A stretch of DNA of 64,000 bases from positions 78,550,683 through 78,614,682 of the forward strand of contig NC_050096.1 of NCBI RefSeq assembly GCF_902167145.1. The letters are read 5' to 3'. Positions 1-11,637 of this stretch are shown here, piece after piece (position 1 is the first letter of the stretch; each line of letters begins with the position of its first letter). The notes beneath the pieces are model-generated. The model saw only the letters and a program-made list of their open reading frames with translations. It searched no databases and was not told the DNA's origin. Position numbers and translations under genes: made by a program. The DNA comes from Zea mays (Eukaryota; Streptophyta; Magnoliopsida; Poales; Poaceae).

Positions 1-1936
1 GTATTCAAAAGATTTCTAGGTGTGGTTGTGAAGCAGTTCTAGCTGTCAAGCTGATTGAAGATAATAAGTTTCGGGTGGAGATATTTGTGGAATCACATAC
101 ACATAGTCTTGTTTCACCAGACAAGGTCCACTTGATTAGGTCGAACAGAGAAGTTAATGAGAAGGCTAAGCGTGCACTAGTGGCATGCCACAAGGGAGGC
201 ATCGGTACAAGTGGGGCATACAGATATCTTCGTATTAGCGAAGGTGGATTTGAGAATGTGGGGTGCAACAAGAGGGATTTGCAAAACTATCATAAGAAGT
301 TGAGAAGTTGTATCACATCATCAGATGCTCAAATGTTCATTGACAACCTTGCCTCAAAAAACGAATTAAATCCTACATTTTATTATGACTATGTGGTTGA
401 TGAAAAGGGAAGGCTTGCACATGTTTTTTGGGCAGATCCCACATGCAGAAAGAATTTCTCACATTTCGGTGATCTTCTCTCATTTGATTGAACATACAAC
501 ACCAACCACTACAACATGATATTCACACCATTCACAGGTATCAATCATCATAAGTCATGTGTTTTGTTTGGTGCTGCATTGTTAAGCAACGAGACAACTG
601 AGGCATACACATGGTTGTTTTGTACGTTCTTGAGAGCAATGGGGCTGCACCATGACTCATCATAACAGATGAAGCCAATAGCATGAGGAATGCAGTATCT
701 ATAGTGTTTCCTAGCAGCACACATAGATTATGCACGTGACATATTTTGCAAAAGCTTCCTGCAAAGTTGCCGCCGCAAATGAGGGAAAACAAGTTACTTT
801 ATCAACACATCAACTTATGTGTATGGGCATCTGAAACTCGAGAGGAATTTGAGCATCAATGGGCTTCTATTATTTCTGAATTTGGTTTACAAGGTCATGA
901 TTGGTTGAGAACCCGTTATGAAATCCGTGCATCATGGGTCCCAATTTTCTTTAGACATGTGTTTTTTAGCTGGAATCCTTAACACAACCTCAAGATCAGG
1001 AAGTACCAACTCATTTTCAACCGTTTCATTGGTTACAAAAATACATTGGTCGAATTTTGGATCAGGTTTGTTAATGCAATGGATGAACAGAGGCATCAAG
1101 AATTGGAAAATGATAATGCTAGTCTGCATACATCACCTGTGTTGCAGACTAGTTGGGCATTAGAAAGGCATGGGAGTGAGGTGTTCACTTTCAATGTTTT
1201 CTCTGAACTACAAAAACAAATTATTAATGCTTGGGATAATTGTGTCATAGAGACAATTGTAAGCGAGGGAGACTATAAAATATCAACAGTTAATGATGAA
1301 AGAAAAAAGATGAGAGAGTTCCGTGTCAATATTACAACAAACGATGGGCACTGCACTTGTATGTTCTTTGAGATGTATGGTATTCCTTGTTGCCATCTAA
1401 TTCGTGTTTTACAATGTCCATCACTTAAAAATATTACAGATCAGTTTAATTTGAAGAGATGGACTAAACTAGTGACTAAGAATGATGTCTTCGATGGAGA
1501 GGGAAACATGTTGAAAGAAGTATCAAAGGATGTTGTAGAAACAACTAATGCAAAGTTGGCATCTGAAATTAGAAGCAAGATTGAAGAATTAATTCACCAT
1601 GCCGAAGGATCAAACAATGGGTTACAAACACTTCGGGATAGTATTGTTGCATTTGGTGAAGATCTTTCCATATTGCTTCCAGAGAGAATGACAAGTCAAG
1701 TTCAAGAGATCGAGTCCTTTATTGGTTGTTCAATCCCTAACCATGTTATTATACAGCCACCTAATGAAGTCAAATCTGTGGGTAGGTGCAAACGAACAAA
1801 ACCTGGTTAGAAGGTAAAGAAGCCCGGTGACAATGTGGAGAAGAAACATAAAGTTCCTCGTATGTGCAGGTGTTGCAAGCAAGTAGACTATCATGATGCT
1901 CGAAATTGTCCTGTAAAGAATAATCCAACCCAGTGA
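1..1936 (+). pseudogene. FAR1/FHY3-related sequence (FRS) pseudogene, 5' truncated by window edge
   Basis: FRS proteins are transcription factors domesticated from MULE transposases. Domains run in order: a C-x-C FAR1 DNA-binding domain read from base 3 (ISRCGCEAV then FVESHTHSLVSPDK); a MULE-transposase core at about 480-1050 (PFTGINHHKSCVLFGAALL, IISEFGLQGHDWL); a SWIM zinc finger at 1352-1411 (C-x-C ... CCH); and a terminal CCHC-like knuckle at 1865-1912 (CRCCKQVDYHDARNC) before the stop at 1934-1936. The gene is broken: TGA at 489-491, several stops plus a frameshift around 660-745, another shift near 970-1040, and TAG at 1808-1810. The family assignment is firm from domain order; whether it was a host FRS gene or a mobile MULE is not decidable, since no Mutator TIR is visible. 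The true start lies left of the window. Confidence 0.85.
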
Positions 1937-3398
1937 TGAATATCATGTTCATAGATCAAGAGTCATCAGCTAGCACAGTTCAGAGCAGCAGTCATTATCC
2001 AGTGTTTGGTTCAGCTAGCAGTGTTCAAATCAGCAGTCATCAACTAGTGTCGGGTTCAGCTAGTAGTAGTAGTTTTTTTTCAGCATTAGTGTTCACGATC
2101 AAGGCAACTGTAGTTTTGCCTTCTTTTTCCTATGAAATGCGTTTGCGTCAGACGAAAGTAGTAGCAGTTCTCTGAAACGTGTTTGTTTTGTCACAACTTC
2201 TTTTTCTTTTTTCATTCATTATTTGCCTAGCCGATTGCATTTGCTTGTATATTTTTTGAATAAACAATGTCATTATTTCTGAATGAAATATAGTGTCATT
2301 ACTATCCGGACTGTCTTATAGTCCCTCTGATAAATGATGGGTGCGGTGTGATGGAGGGAGTAAAGAGCAGACGCATGCAGATCAGCGCGTCTGATTTCTG
2401 ATGGGTGCGATGTGATTAAGGTGGTGCCGCCCTCTTGCTGATTGGACAGAAAATGGTTCGACGGATAAAAAATAAGACAAAGGGGTTCTTTAGAAAAAAA
2501 CAAGTCTATGAGGTGGGATTAATATTATCCTTTAATTTAGGATCTAAAGGCTGATGATACGTCTTAGCACGTTAGCACAGGAAGTAGTTTTACATAGTAT
2601 ACGTTGTCCTATGTTATAATCTCTAAATTGCTAAACATATAGATTCATGTGTTTGATAATTTAGAGAATAAAAAGGATTAAAAAAGGTGGATTAAAACTT
2701 AATCCCTAGAAACCAAACACCCCTTAATCTATTATATGCCAGGATTGAGTTGGACAAAAGCAACACAAATATAAATGGTCAACACCTCAATATAAATAAC
2801 CCAAACATGACCTTATTCTATTAGGTGCAAAGATTCATTTGGACAAAAGCAACATAAATATTAAATTATCAACATCTTAAGAAGATCATGGAACAACACT
2901 GAAGATCATACAAGATATGCTAGAAGTTCAAGACATCATACACAACAATCCCAAACAAAAACATACAAAAATAACACTCAACTATGTTGCACACAAGACA
3001 CCGAAGTTTCCACTGGCCACACAATAGCGTTGGAGAAGAGGGTCAGGAGAATGCCACTAAAGGGACTGCGACAAAGAAAAAATGAATTAGGATTTTTTAA
3101 AAACAATCTACTATAAAATTAAGGATTTTTATATTTCACCTAACCAAAATCTATGAAATAAATAATCTATCTAGATGAGTAACTAAGGTTTTCTAGGTGT
3201 ATTATTCTCCCTGTCACAAAAGAGTGCAACATATGTTTCAATCCTATCAGTAGCCTATCAAATTAAGTTAGAAACATAAAGCACGTAACCTAAGTACATA
3301 ATATAAAATTATAAATGCAAAACCTTAATTAAGATTTAAACTCTCGTCAACAACTTTGGTATTTTACCAAGGTATCAAGAAACTCGCGATCTCCCCTT
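1937..3398. other. Non-coding AT-rich interval with MITE-like remnants and short direct repeats
   Basis: No coding region can be supported. The sequence AACCAAACACCCC at about 2710-2723 resembles a MITE terminal inverted repeat. A weak partner (AAGGGGTTCTTTAG) near 2478 could bound a decayed element of about 245 bp, but the match is poor. Two imperfect direct repeats of about 65 bp (about 2728-2795 and 2816-2884) share TGGACAAAAGCAACA at an offset of 89 bp. A second pair around 2330 and 2395 shares GATGGGTGCG-GTGTGAT. Confidence 0.5.
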
Positions 3399-3939
3399 TG
3401 TTGGAACCTATCACAAGGACCAAGCTACAAACCGAGTAACTCCATGGATAGCACCTGACAGTGAAGATCCAAACAAGGGAGATGACAAGAGCGTAACAAC
3501 AGAATGGATATGGAACAACGGTTCTTAAACGTCTTATCAATTGTCCCCTCACCCTATCCGAGCAGGGGTATTTATAGTGTAGTCAAGGGGTAGACCCCTA
3601 AAGTATGGTCTTACCCTTAGTTACCTGCCACATACTAGGAATATCCTATACAACAATGTTTTTAGGACAATTACAAACCTTATATTACAAGCACATGTTG
3701 GGCCTCTCTGTAGCTATAGGAGGCCCACGCACATGTTGTGGCCTCGATGCTATTCCTTGGCCTCCTAAGTGGGTGAGGCCTTCAAAACCTTCCTTGGGGA
3801 CTGTGCGCATCGTCCAACTGACAAGGGCAAAGTCTTCAGTGCCTTCTAGGTCACTCTTGGGTCGACGATGTACTCAGTAGCATGCTCATGGTCTTCGATC
3901 AAGCCCTAAGTTCTCGATCTAGATAGTACATGCCACCTA
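3399..3939 (-). mobile_element. 3' part of an old minus-strand LTR, split by the Grande-like element
   Basis: Read on the minus strand this is the 3' half of an LTR ending in CCAACA at 3399. It contains a TATA box (CTATAAATA, complement of 3569-3577) with about 170 bp downstream to the terminus. Its 5' half lies at 41563-41794, where the LTR starts TGTTGGGG directly after a purine-rich tract. The two halves were separated by insertion of the element at 3940-41562, which left ACCTA (3935-3939) and ATCTA (41563-41567). The joined LTR would be about 770 bp. No second LTR of this family is visible and no TSD was found at 3398. Confidence 0.55.
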
Positions 3940-4556
3940 TGTCGTTGTTTAGAGTCCGACCGCACACCCAGGATTACCCCTCGCAGTGCTTTTGGGTAGG
4001 ACGATGTTGTTGACTATAACTCAATGGTTCGTGCGGGACGCACGAGAGACGACAAGCAATTTTCTGTAGGATCGGGCCGCTTAGAGAGGCACAATACCCT
4101 ACTTCCTGGTGTGGATCTTTATGTGGTAGGTTACAAGGGAAGTCTCCAGGATGGAGTAAAACTAATGAGACAGGTAGATGGTCGATGGAAATGATGAGGT
4201 ACCCCCTAGGCCTTATATACTCGACTGTGGGGCACTACATGCTTAGGTGATGATTATGTATACCCTAAATAATAGTGAACCGACTGAACTGATCTTCCTA
4301 CAATCCTACCAACTTATCCCTAATCCGCCCCAATATACAAGGGCGCTACACACGGGGAAGTCGGGTGGGTGCTATGGATAGCACTCGAGTCTGCCGGGTC
4401 GCTTGGGCCTGAGTCTGCTTCTTTCTCATGTCAGCCCACTCCACCAGCAGTTCTGTCCCGACCCACGAAGGGATGGCCTTGCGAGGTAACTACCCCAGAG
4501 CCTCTCGCGAGGCCTTCTTGTCTTCTAGTGGACCTAGGGGATATCTGTCCCCCACA
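3940..4556 (-). repeat. 3' LTR of the Grande-like element
   Basis: In plus orientation it starts TGTCGTTGTTTAGAG and ends GTCCCCCACA. It aligns over its whole length with 40947-41562. A TATA-like GTATATAAGG lies on the minus strand at 4211-4220. Immediately inside (4557 onward) the minus-strand sequence GATTGGGGGCT is a plausible polypurine tract, consistent with this being the 3' LTR. Confidence 0.85.
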
Positions 4557-4619
4557 AGCCCCCAATCTTTGAGTTGATTTCGAATAATTAGCCCAAAGAT
4601 TCTAGGTCCGGCTCGTAGG

Positions 4620-4729
4620 TTTGTTATGTGGCATGATTTCCATTCTGCCGATGGGTGCACCAAAGGTGCACCCATTGGGTGTAGCCCTCGAGCTTTGAGT
4701 GGATTCTTAAAAATAATCCTCTCAAAGGT
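4620..4729. repeat. First part of tandem array in the Grande-like element (interrupted by the LINE)
   Basis: It contains the repeat phrases AAAGGTGCACCCATTGGGTG and CGAGCTTTGAGTGGATT, which recur at 15350 and 15516. The LINE at 4730-15232 inserted inside this unit, and AATCCTCTCAAAGGT (4715-4729) is the left copy of its TSD. The next unit resumes at 15248. With the LINE removed, successive CGAGCTTTGAG phrases are about 142 and 166 bp apart. Confidence 0.75.
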
Positions 4730-5277
4730 GAAAGGCTATCCAGCGACGGAGGTGAAATGAGACGAAAGGCAAAAAAGAAAAATGGCGACTGGCTCCCTGG
4801 GCTGTTTCTTCTACCTCCCGCGCTACCTCCCAATCCTTCCATGGTGATTGTCGAGTCACTGCGTGGGCGGGTGGTGCTGGGCCGGAATCTACAGTGCTCC
4901 ACCTGGCCCAAGGTTCTGGTGCTCCGTCCCGCGTTGCTTGTCTAGTCCCCGGTTTGCGCTCGTCTTGGGTGGGTTGGAGCCCGGGGGTGACGCCGCTCCC
5001 AGCCCAAGCCCACATCCCTATGTCCGGGTCACCCTCTCCGTCGTCCTCTGCTCCTGAAAACCCTACAGCCAGGTTAGGGTTTCCATTGGATTTTGTTGGA
5101 TCGCATTCGTTTCCCCACTACGCCGCCTTTCTCTCGCGTCTCTGGTCGCTCCCGGTCTCATCTCGGTCTAGCTTCAGTGGGGGGTGGTGCGTTTCTTCCT
5201 TACGCCCGCTAGTGGTCGAAGAGGAGTGGCTGCAGTTGGGATCTGGTGGTTTCCGGGGTCCTTCGAAAGATTCCACG
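4730..5277 (+). promoter_or_regulatory. 5' UTR / presumed internal promoter region of the LINE
   Basis: This GC-rich leader between the left TSD and the ORF1 ATG shows no convincing coding sequence. L1-type elements carry an internal promoter in this position; no specific promoter motif was identified here. Confidence 0.5.
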
Positions 5278-7195
5278 ATGGATCCGAAGAACAAGAACCC
5301 TCAGAACCCTCAATGGGATCGATGGGGTCCTAAGGAAAACCCGCAGGGTTCTCAGTCTTGGAACAGAGCCAGAAATCTCAGCTAGAGATTGAAGCCTGCG
5401 CTCGGAAAACCTGATCACCCTGAAGGCCTGATGTCTTCTTCTTCAGGCGAAGGAATCCAATCAGGTAATCCTGTCATTTCCCCTTTAGCTTTGAAGAAAG
5501 AAATCGATCCTGTTCGTCCAGCTTTCTGTCAGAAATGTGGAGTCGAAGGTCACCATGCTAGAAATTGCTTTAATGCGTTGTGGTGTGACATATGTCGCAA
5601 GGAAACACACGTTACTTCTCGTTGTGTCCTGCCAAAACAAAACAAACCCACCATGCCCATAATTGGTATGGCGACAGATGGATTAGGGTTTTACCTTTCT
5701 CATTTTGCTAAACCACTGAACAAAAAACCAAAAAGGGTTTTCATCGGTCTGGTTAAAGTGATTGAGGGGTTAGTTTCGGCGGAGGATTTAGAAAGGGATT
5801 TTGGTTTCCACTTCTCTTGGGGTAAAATGTGTAAGGCTACTAAATGCCATTCTGGTTTTTTGATGCAATTCCCCTCACAAGAGCGTCTTGATGAAATGAT
5901 TAGCTTCCCTAAACTCAAAATGAAGATGTCTAGTGCCAAGATTGCTATTGTGCCTTGGAGCTCTCAAGCCAAACCCAAGTCTAGACTTCATACTGTTTGG
6001 GTAGTTGCTGAGAATGTTCCTGAGGAACTACAAAATTATTAGTCGATTTGTGAAATTGGTTCAATGATTGGGGCTGTTGAGGAAGTGGACCTCATGTCTT
6101 TGGATTCTGATGATATTGTGAGATTTAAAATTCACATAAAGAGTGTTTCTATGATTCCTCCTGTGGTGGAAGTGGCAGTCAAACCTTTTCTTTATGGCAT
6201 TTTTTTTTAGAATTGAATCAATTTGTGATGAAGGTTGGAATGATGATTCAATGAACCTTGGCAAAAGAGCTTCTGTTCAAATCCATGGGATAAATGACCC
6301 ATTATTTGACAAGTCTGGGAAAAAACCTAGAAATGAAAAAGATAATCTTGATGTGGAGCTCACTCCAAATCCCAAATTAGGGGAGTCTTCTTCTCAAGGT
6401 AAAGAGGCAGTCAAGCTTTCTGACACTGGTCTTGGTATTTCCAAGGACAAACCTGATGAGGATCAGAAACTAGATGACCTCAGTGATGAGAAGGTTGATT
6501 TTGACCCAAATGAAGATGATCTGCTGAGCTCCCAAGATCTTGAAGAATTTGCTAAAGACATGGAGGATGACCAGATGGACTTTCAGTCCAAAATTGGTGA
6601 GATGATCTCGATCCCCCCGGGTGGTGAGGATTTACAGGAAATGAAAGGTAAAAAACCTCTAAAAAATCCCATTTCTTCCTCGGAGGGCATCAGGAAAAGT
6701 TCTAGGCTGAAGAAGAATGATGTTGTGAAGGTGACTGATAAAGCTATTTCCAGAGCTGAAGCCAAAGATGCCTTCCTCAACAAAGGTATGTACACTAACT
6801 CTTTTTCTTTACTTGATTCTAATAATGTAGACTTGCTAGACATTGCTAATAGACTAGGAGTTTCTTTGGGTCCTTCTGAGTCAGTAGCAATAACCAATCT
6901 TGATTTGATCAAAGACCTGGAACTTTCTAGAAAGCTTCTGGCAATCCAAGCTTGTAAAAAAATACAACATCGGAGGTCCCCCCCCTTGATGATCATAAGG
7001 ATGTGGACAGTAGTGTCCATGCTGATTCAGATATAAACAATGATTATGACTTCCTGGATGTTATGGTTTTAAGAAAAGGAAGAAAAATTAAGCATCGAAA
7101 AAAACAACAAAGAAAAAAGCTTCTCCTAAAATTAGGTATACACCTAATAAAAATTGGGAAACTGATGTTTCTGACCTGCCCCCAGATCCATTCTA
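5278..7195 (+). pseudogene. LINE ORF1 (DUF4283/zinc-knuckle RNA-binding protein), broken
   Basis: ORF1 of plant L1 elements encodes a nucleic-acid-binding chaperone. It starts at ATG 5278 (MDPKNKNPQNPQW). Two closely spaced CCHC-type knuckles lie near 5527-5622 (CQKCGVEGHHARNC, CDICRKETHVTSRC), followed by a DUF4283-like region (ICEIGSMIGAVEEVDL at about 6046) and an acidic then basic tail. Breaks seen: TAG at 5383-5385, TAG at 6040-6042, a frameshift in the T run at about 6200-6208, and a further shift near 6965-7000. The final stop TAA at 7193-7195 abuts ORF2 at 7196, typical for coupled L1 ORFs. Confidence 0.8.
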
Positions 7196-7602
7196 ATGAT
7201 AGGTCTTATCTGGAACTGTCAGGGGTTGGGAAGGGATTCTAAGTTCGATTTCCTGAGAGAACTCATTAGGGATGAGAAAGTCGATTTTATTGGATTACAA
7301 GAAACTAAAAAGAATCACTTTAAGGATTCTTTATTGTCCTCGCTTGCTGGGAATAAATTCTTTGCCTGGTTCTCTTCTCCGCCTAATGGGAGATCTGGTG
7401 GCCTTTTAGTGGGCTTTAACTCTGAAGTGTTTGATATTAGAGAACATGAAGCTGGTGAGTTTATGATTCGCACTCTAGTTCTTCATAGAGAAAAAAATCT
7501 TATCTGGAATTTTGTCAATGTGTATGGAGCTGCTCAAAAAGAGCACAAAAGTCGTTTCCTCAGTGAATTGTCTGCGGTTTGTTCGAGAAGTCAGGTTCCC
7601 TT
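7196..7602 (+). pseudogene. LINE ORF2, N-terminal part: AP-type endonuclease
   Basis: It begins ATG at 7196, next to the ORF1 stop. The residues IWNCQGLG and FIGLQETK are the start of the exonuclease-endonuclease-phosphatase fold, with the N and E metal-site residues. The frame runs to 7602 (SAVCSRSQVP), where the LTR at 7603-11637 interrupts it. Removing the LTR and one CCCTT copy continues in frame at 11643 into LIGGDFNILR, the next conserved endonuclease block with its catalytic D and N. Confidence 0.85.
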
Positions 7603-10600
7603 TGTAACACCTCTAGTGTTACTGTTACTAAAACTTGAGCATAACACCATGAGCATGGGCATTGCATATGTTTGATACACCTAGAATGCATCCACTAGGC
7701 AAAAATTTCAAGCAAGTTGTATTGTTATAGCATTTTGCAGATAAGACCCTAGTGTAGGGTACTTAACCCTAAATAGGGAACTGAGGGGTAAAACAGGAGC
7801 CAAATAGAGAAAACCCCAAAGATTAAGTGAAATAATCATAAAAAGTTATCAAAGATGGACCTACATTGCATTTACACCCTTGAGATACCAGAAACCCTAA
7901 TTGAAACCCTAGAAAACCCTAAATCCAAACCCTAAGGGCCTATGTGCAAAACTAGTCCACTTTTGGACTAAAGTGCAAAAACCATGATAAATGAGTATCC
8001 TAAGTCATTTGGTTCACAAATGTGTGGATTTGTAAGCTAAATCTTGGATTTTGGACTTATTTGCAAAATGGACCTTATTTGAGTTCTATGCTAAGTCTGA
8101 AATCAGGGTTATAGTCTCAACTTTAGAGCTGTGTAACTTTCAAAATAGTGAGAATTCACCTTAGGGAACCACATCAATTTTGTAGCTCTTTGAAAGGGGA
8201 ACAACTTTGCTTAAGAGGGTAAGCACATTTGTTATGAAGAATTTGGAGATAATCACACCCAAAGTCATGCTGTCAGGCTGTTGAAGTTTGAAATTCAGAC
8301 AGACAGAAAGATTACATGAACTTAGGGCTTAATTTTAAGCAGGATCCAGTGGCTTTTTGTAGGAACCCAATGTAGCAAAGTTATAGTTGGATTGTAGCCC
8401 TGCAACTTTGGTGCAGAGAGATGATGAAGTTGTAATGCAAAAATTGGAGAAGAATTGCCCTAAAGATGCTCTGTCAGGTGAACTGATGAGAAATGCCATG
8501 GTACAGTAACCTGACATAGATCAGTCACACGCTCAGCTCACCGCCAATGAGCTCCACCGTGATTTGTGCCGTCGACGTCCCGATTCGTGCCAGGAGTGGA
8601 TAGATAACATCGTGGGGTAGGAAAATCTTCGCCGCCGGTGAGCTGGACGCCACTCCGGCTAGCCGCCGTGCCTCTTCCCTTTCTCACCACCCCTCGGATA
8701 AGATTCTCACCGCCGTGGAGCCATCACCGTCGTCCGCCACGTGCTAAGCACTTTACCACGTCGCATTCGCTTGGCTTGCGATAATTACTCATCGCCAGTG
8801 AAGTCGCCACGACGGAAGACACGAATCCACTGCGCTAGTGTTCTTCCTTATCTCTGACCACCAGCACCGCTCGGTCAAATTGAGCGCCACCGCCTAAGCC
8901 CTCTATAAATTGATGGCCGGGTCAGTTGCGCTATGTCATCACAAAGCCACAGCACCCGCTCCCACCCTCAATCGTTCGCCAGAGCTCACGAATTTTGGGT
9001 TTCCCCCAATTCGGTTTCCGCCACCGTGGAACACACCCCGCCGTGATCAGCCCAATCCAGGTCAGCTCCTCCCCTCTACTCCCTTGTTTAAGCATTCTCA
9101 TAAGTCAGTGATACTTGCCAACCCACCCAATTGAACTGGGAAACCACTGGTCATCGGGAACGCGTGCAATTGTCCTCCTCGTCCGTGGTCCGCGTGGACA
9201 GAGCTTGATAGATGACCAACCATGAAATTAAGTTAGGGGAATTGTTCAGGGGAGGTCCAATTCGATGTCAGCCGTTCGGGGCCGCCAGTCTTGGCTCCCT
9301 CCGGCCAGTCTAGCTCGTCGGAGCTCGGCTCCCAGCGCGGTTCGCCGCCGTGGACTTCCAACCGAGAATGGATAGAAGCGCGAGGGTGTCTTTGTAACTG
9401 TCAGTGAGACATTGAACAGTAGCCAGGGGTTCTTAACGGATATCCAAAGCTGTGAGGGCCTCTGTGCAAACCTGCCCAGCGGGCGCGCGCGCGGGCGCGC
9501 TTCTGCTGTTACTGGGCCGACCTGGATTAGATTGGGTCCAATACTGTTGCAAGTTTTTCTTTTTCTTTTTCTTCCAGAGCTAAATAAATTCTAGAAAATG
9601 GTAGAAAAATCCTAAAAATGTCAAACCAATTTTCCTAAGATTCCATAATTTTCATAGTATTTAATAAAAATAGTTGACTGATTTTTAGAACAAATAGAGA
9701 ATTTTGGAGTATTTAAAATAGCTTAAAACATTGTTTCTGGATTTTTAGAAAATAGATAATAATTCCAAAAATGCCCAAACTTTTTATATGAACTCAAAAC
9801 ACTATTTAGAAGCCTTGGGTAGAATTTGATATGATTTGGACCTTATTTGATAATTAGAACCCAAAACCCCCACCCCGTGCTCTTTGAACTTCACTGTTGA
9901 CTCCGGAAACCCTAAGTTCTCGGAGTTCCGTGAAGGAAAATTGTATTCAAGACTTAAGATAATAAACTCTTATTATCTTTGCACTCATGAGCATTACATG
10001 GCATTCATTCTTATATACATATATATGGTTATATTTAGAAAACGAAGAAGAGGTTGAAGTAGAAGAAGAGAAGACTTCACCACCACCACCTGCTGAACAT
10101 CAGGCAGGGAATTGTTTTTACTTTGACATCTGCGGGTCCGAGCCTGACTCACCTATAAACGAAGGCAAGCCCCGGTGCATTTGCCACCTCCTTGTGATTT
10201 AAAGATCTTTATCACTTGCTTGTTGCATTAGGTGATAGGAGTTGATTGATAAAACAATTCCTGCATTACCTTCCTTGAATTTGATTACCTTCCTTGATCA
10301 CCTGTTTTACAAAAGATTTTGATGCTTAGCCTTGCTTTAGACAAAAAATGCTTTGTTTTTTACAAAAGATGATATGGCAAAAGTGGGTGGGATGTTTTTG
10401 AAAACAAAACTTGATGGTGGATCCATCATGGCCGTGATGGGTTCAACTTCAGAAAAGATGTACCTCTGCCAGGTACCAAACTTTGGGTTTGAAATGGTTA
10501 AGCTGAGACCGGGCGGGTGACTTGCACGAGAAAGGAGTCTCGGTGTAGTGTCTCCGTCTGAGTCGATTAAGGACCGTCTCGATGTAGGCCTGCTGACCGA

Positions 10601-11637
10601 GGACCCTTTAACTGGTCACATGCCTCATCATGGGTAAGCCTTGCCTCGGGCAGACTAAGGCCAGAATAAGATAACACGTAATGGGCGTGGAGCGGTGGCG
10701 AGAGTAGCGTGTACCCTCCATGGCAAGAGGCTGGACGGTGGTGTATCTGTGCTCTCGGTTGACGTGAACCTGATCTGGTCTTAAGAACCCCGGTGGCGGG
10801 TTGACATATGCAAGGGTTAAGTGCTACATATGTCGTGTGATTGGAGATCCTCAGCTGAGTATAATCAATTTGGATCGTCGTACCTTCGCGGTTATGAAGA
10901 CTTGGTCACTGACTTACACGTAGAACTTCAGTAAAGATAACGGGTTGATAAAGAAATTAGCTAGTGCACGTCAAGTGATTGAACTAGGGTAGAAAGAACT
11001 TTAGAGACAGGTAATCTTACTTAACCTGACAAGTAAAATTTGGATTTTTAAGGATCCACTTTAGTAAGCATTTTTGCAAATAGAGTCTTTGATTATTGAA
11101 AAAGCCTTACCTTGACTCCCTGATAACCAGCATGCCCTTGAGAGTCTTTTCTTTAGTCGGGTAAGTCTTGCTGAGTAATTCCATAATCAGGGTTTTATTC
11201 CCTATTGTTTTAGGTGAAGAAGCGACAAACTTTTGTTGTTTCTGTTCCAAGGTGGTCCCAAAAGAAGAAAAGCAAGAGTAAAGCTGCTGGAGGAAGAGTT
11301 CCTCCATAAGAACTTTTGTTTAAAAACTTATGGGGAGGGGTTTTTACCTCCCTTAGTTCTGTAATATTAATACTCTGCACTCATAAGTTATATCCTGGTC
11401 TGTAATATATAACTTTGTCTTACTTTTAAATTAAATGTAAGTTTATGTAACCGCTTCCGCATTCTCGTAACTCCGATTCTTGTAATGTCTGCGTGACGGG
11501 TAAAACGCTCTTGGGAAAGGTAAGAATAGCAGATACCGAACTTGTCAAGTGATTCTGGGGCACCTACAGGGTTGTCTGAGGTCCGTTGGACAAGGACAAC
11601 TGTAGGTGGGCCTAATGACTTGGGAGGTTCTGTCACA
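7603..11637 (+). mobile_element. Solo LTR of about 4.0 kb (long-LTR Ty3/gypsy, perhaps Tekay/Del-like)
   Basis: It starts TGTAACACCT and ends TTCTGTCACA, flanked by perfect CCCTT TSDs (7598-7602 and 11638-11642). It has no gag or pol sequence, hence a single LTR rather than a whole element. A TATA box (CTCTATAAAT, about 8901-8910) suggests plus-strand transcription, with GC-rich sequence around it. The 10500-10900 part (GCTCTCGGTTGACGTGAACC) resembles the second long solo LTR at 32222-37102 (GTGCTCTCGGTTATGAGCGA) in layout. Family assignment to long-LTR chromoviruses is an inference. Open frames inside it are short and match nothing I recognise. Confidence 0.8.

Noticed and set aside
4757..5277. 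Several overlapping ORFs upstream of LINE ORF1
   Set aside because: They lie in the GC-rich LINE leader on both strands; only the ATG at 5278 leads into the known ORF1 domains.
7860..7940. Interstitial telomere repeats (several AAACCCTA words)
   Set aside because: The words are irregularly spaced, not a tandem TTTAGGG array, and lie inside a solo LTR.
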